The notes beneath the pieces are model-generated. The model was given only the letters and a program-made list of their open reading frames with translations. It was not told where the DNA came from and did no database searches. Shown one piece after another: positions 50,477 to 51,664 of a DNA stretch of 51,664 nt (its first letter is position 1; the number at the start of each line of letters is the position of its first letter). The translations under genes were made by a program, and so were the position numbers. This DNA comes from Clostridiales bacterium (lineage in GTDB: Bacteria; Bacillota; Clostridia; Christensenellales; UBA1750), in NCBI GenBank assembly GCA_015056005.1, contig SVHB01000008.1, positions 1 through 51,664 on the forward strand, written 5' to 3'.

Positions 50477-51664
50477 ATGCTGAACAGTCAGAAAATCGGA
50501 AGCTTTATAGCGGAAAAAAGAAAGACGCTCGGACTTACGCAGCAAAAACTGGCGGATATGCTTCATATATCGTTTCAGGCTGTGTCAAAATGGGAAAACG
50601 GTTCATCGCTGCCGGGAACAGAAATATTAAGAAGTCTTGCAACGGCGCTTGATATTTCCGTGGACGAGCTTTTGATGGGCGGTGAGATGATGGGCGAAGG
50701 GTTTTCCTACAGCAAGGCGGGCGTGGATATCGCATATACAGATATGATAAAAAAGGAAATGACAGAACATCTTTCCACGGGGGACAAAAGGGTGCTCAAC
50801 GGTCTTGGACCTTTCGCTTCCCTTTATGATATTGAGTTCCCCGAAATAAAAAAGCCTGTTCTGGTGCTGAAAAGCGAAGAACCGGGCTCCAAGCAGAAGC
50901 TTGCGATGGAATACGGCTATACCGAGTCCATCTGCTATGATATGATAAATCATCTGGTAAACGATATTATCGTAATGGGCGCAAAGCCCCTTGCCGTGCT
51001 TGATACAATAGTTTGCGCAAATGCGGAAAAGGACACAATAAATTCTCTTATAAAAGGCATTTCAAAGGCTTGTGCTCACAACGAATGCTCACTTGTGGGC
51101 GGCGAGACTTCCATCCAGCCCTCAGTGCTTGAAAAAGGCGTATATGTTCTTACTTCAAGCATAGCGGGCATTGTTGAAAAGGATATGATAATCGACGGGA
51201 GCGCTGTCAAAGAAGGCGACTGCGTGCTTGCTGTAGCGTCTAACGGTCTGCATACCAACGGATATTCGCTTGTGCGGCTTCTTATGGAAACTATGCCAAA
51301 TATCAAGCTGGACAGGATAGACGGGCTGACTTTCATTGAACAGATCATGAAACCGCACACGCCCTATTATAAAGCCGTGAAGGAACTCTTTCCGGAAAAA
51401 TGCATCACTGCAATGGCGCATATCACAGGCGGCGGCATACGCGGAAATCTTTTAAGGGTCATCCCTGACGGGCTCAGCGCAAATATCGACCTTGCTTCTG
51501 TCAGGATACCGTCCATATTCAAATACATTCGCTCCTGTGGAAATATCAGCGACGGCGAAATGCTGCAGACCTTTAATTGCGGGGTCGGGCTGATAATCGT
51601 AACGAGGCAAAAGCATAAAGAGCATGTGATTCGCCATGTATCAAAGACCTACGCCTGCTATGAG
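50477..51664 (+). CDS. XRE DNA-binding domain fused to a PurM/AIR-synthase-like domain (partial)
   Basis: 396 codons are open to the window end, no stop reached. Residues about 5-65 are an XRE helix-turn-helix (LTQQKLADMLHISFQAVSKW, then ENGSSLPGTEILRSLATALD). From about 75 the sequence is PurM-like: YSKAGVDIAYTDM, MINHLVNDIIVMGAKPLAVL, LVGGETSIQPSV, ASNGLHTNGYSLVRLL, MAHITGGGIRGNL, TFNCGVGLIIV. The fusion is in frame, with no stop or frameshift between parts. The usual PurM phosphate/nucleotide signature TDGVGTK is SEEPGSK here (133-139), so classical purM activity is doubtful. It may be a regulator using a PurM-type domain to sense a nucleotide (inference). GGAGGGG is six bases before the ATG. 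Confidence 0.85.
   Translation, partial: MLNSQKIGSFIAEKRKTLGLTQQKLADMLHISFQAVSKWENGSSLPGTEILRSLATALDISVDELLMGGEMMGEGFSYSKAGVDIAYTDMIKKEMTEHLSTGDKRVLNGLGPFASLYDIEFPEIKKPVLVLKSEEPGSKQKLAMEYGYTESICYDMINHLVNDIIVMGAKPLAVLDTIVCANAEKDTINSLIKGISKACAHNECSLVGGETSIQPSVLEKGVYVLTSSIAGIVEKDMIIDGSAVKEGDCVLAVASNGLHTNGYSLVRLLMETMPNIKLDRIDGLTFIEQIMKPHTPYYKAVKELFPEKCITAMAHITGGGIRGNLLRVIPDGLSANIDLASVRIPSIFKYIRSCGNISDGEMLQTFNCGVGLIIVTRQKHKEHVIRHVSKTYACYE

Overview
The window looks like chromosome of an anaerobic, endospore-forming member of the Bacillota, class Clostridia. The evidence is a SpoIIE phosphatase, two alpha/beta-type small acid-soluble spore proteins, an electron-bifurcating type [FeFe]-hydrogenase locus, a glycyl radical enzyme, DUF975 and DUF6062 proteins, strong AGGAGG-type ribosome binding sites and sigma-A promoters. 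Two GH95 fucosidase-like enzymes next to a GPH sugar symporter suggest use of host or plant glycans, possibly in a gut habitat (inference). I see no prophage, insertion sequence, CRISPR array, tRNA or rRNA.

Layout. 1-3.2 kb: a secreted beta-propeller protein (cut by the window edge), murA, and a MazG-like protein with a small DUF2007-like protein. 3.3-9.1 kb: an alpha/beta hydrolase with a GH95 enzyme on the minus strand, divergent from a DUF975 membrane protein, an acetyltransferase and a GPH symporter. 9.2-13.5 kb: minus-strand unit of an aminoglycoside-acetyltransferase-like protein, a second GH95 enzyme and an M3 oligoendopeptidase. 13.6-16.2 kb: poorly characterised proteins, including a DUF6062 protein and a SPOR-like membrane protein. 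16.3-24.7 kb: a ten-gene hydrogenase locus. Its first half holds signalling and maturation-like proteins (DRTGG, anti-sigma-type ATPase, sensory-type hydrogenase HydS, DRTGG, PHP). Its second half holds the catalytic HydC/ATPase/ferredoxin/HydB/HydA set, with strong codon bias. 25.5-28.8 kb: asnA and an unassigned glycyl radical enzyme. 28.9-33.2 kb: a polyamine ABC transporter operon headed by an XRE-cupin regulator under three phased operators. 33.5-39.5 kb: spoIIE, a PlsC-like acyltransferase, an M20 dipeptidase and two spore protein genes. 39.6-48.1 kb: a long minus-strand run (Lrp regulator, aminotransferase, rhomboid, CARDB-like secreted protein, MFS transporter, glycerate kinase, two chromate-transporter halves) preceded by its own perfect -35 promoter, plus an alpha/beta hydrolase-like protein. 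48.2-51.7 kb: a PD-(D/E)XK nuclease-like protein overlapping an SNF2 ATPase, then an XRE DNA-binding domain fused to a PurM/AIR-synthase-like domain that runs off the window.

The most interesting items are three. First, a three-hairpin intergenic module occurs four times (24.67-25.46 and 37.2-37.5 kb). Its stems change by compensating substitutions while loops stay fixed, and it always trails a gene's stop codon in the same order. Second, the XRE-PurM fusion has an altered nucleotide-binding signature. Third, the hydrogenase locus pairs a catalytic HydA carrying Ser at a cubane-ligand position with a sensor-like hydrogenase carrying Ala at the proton-transfer position.
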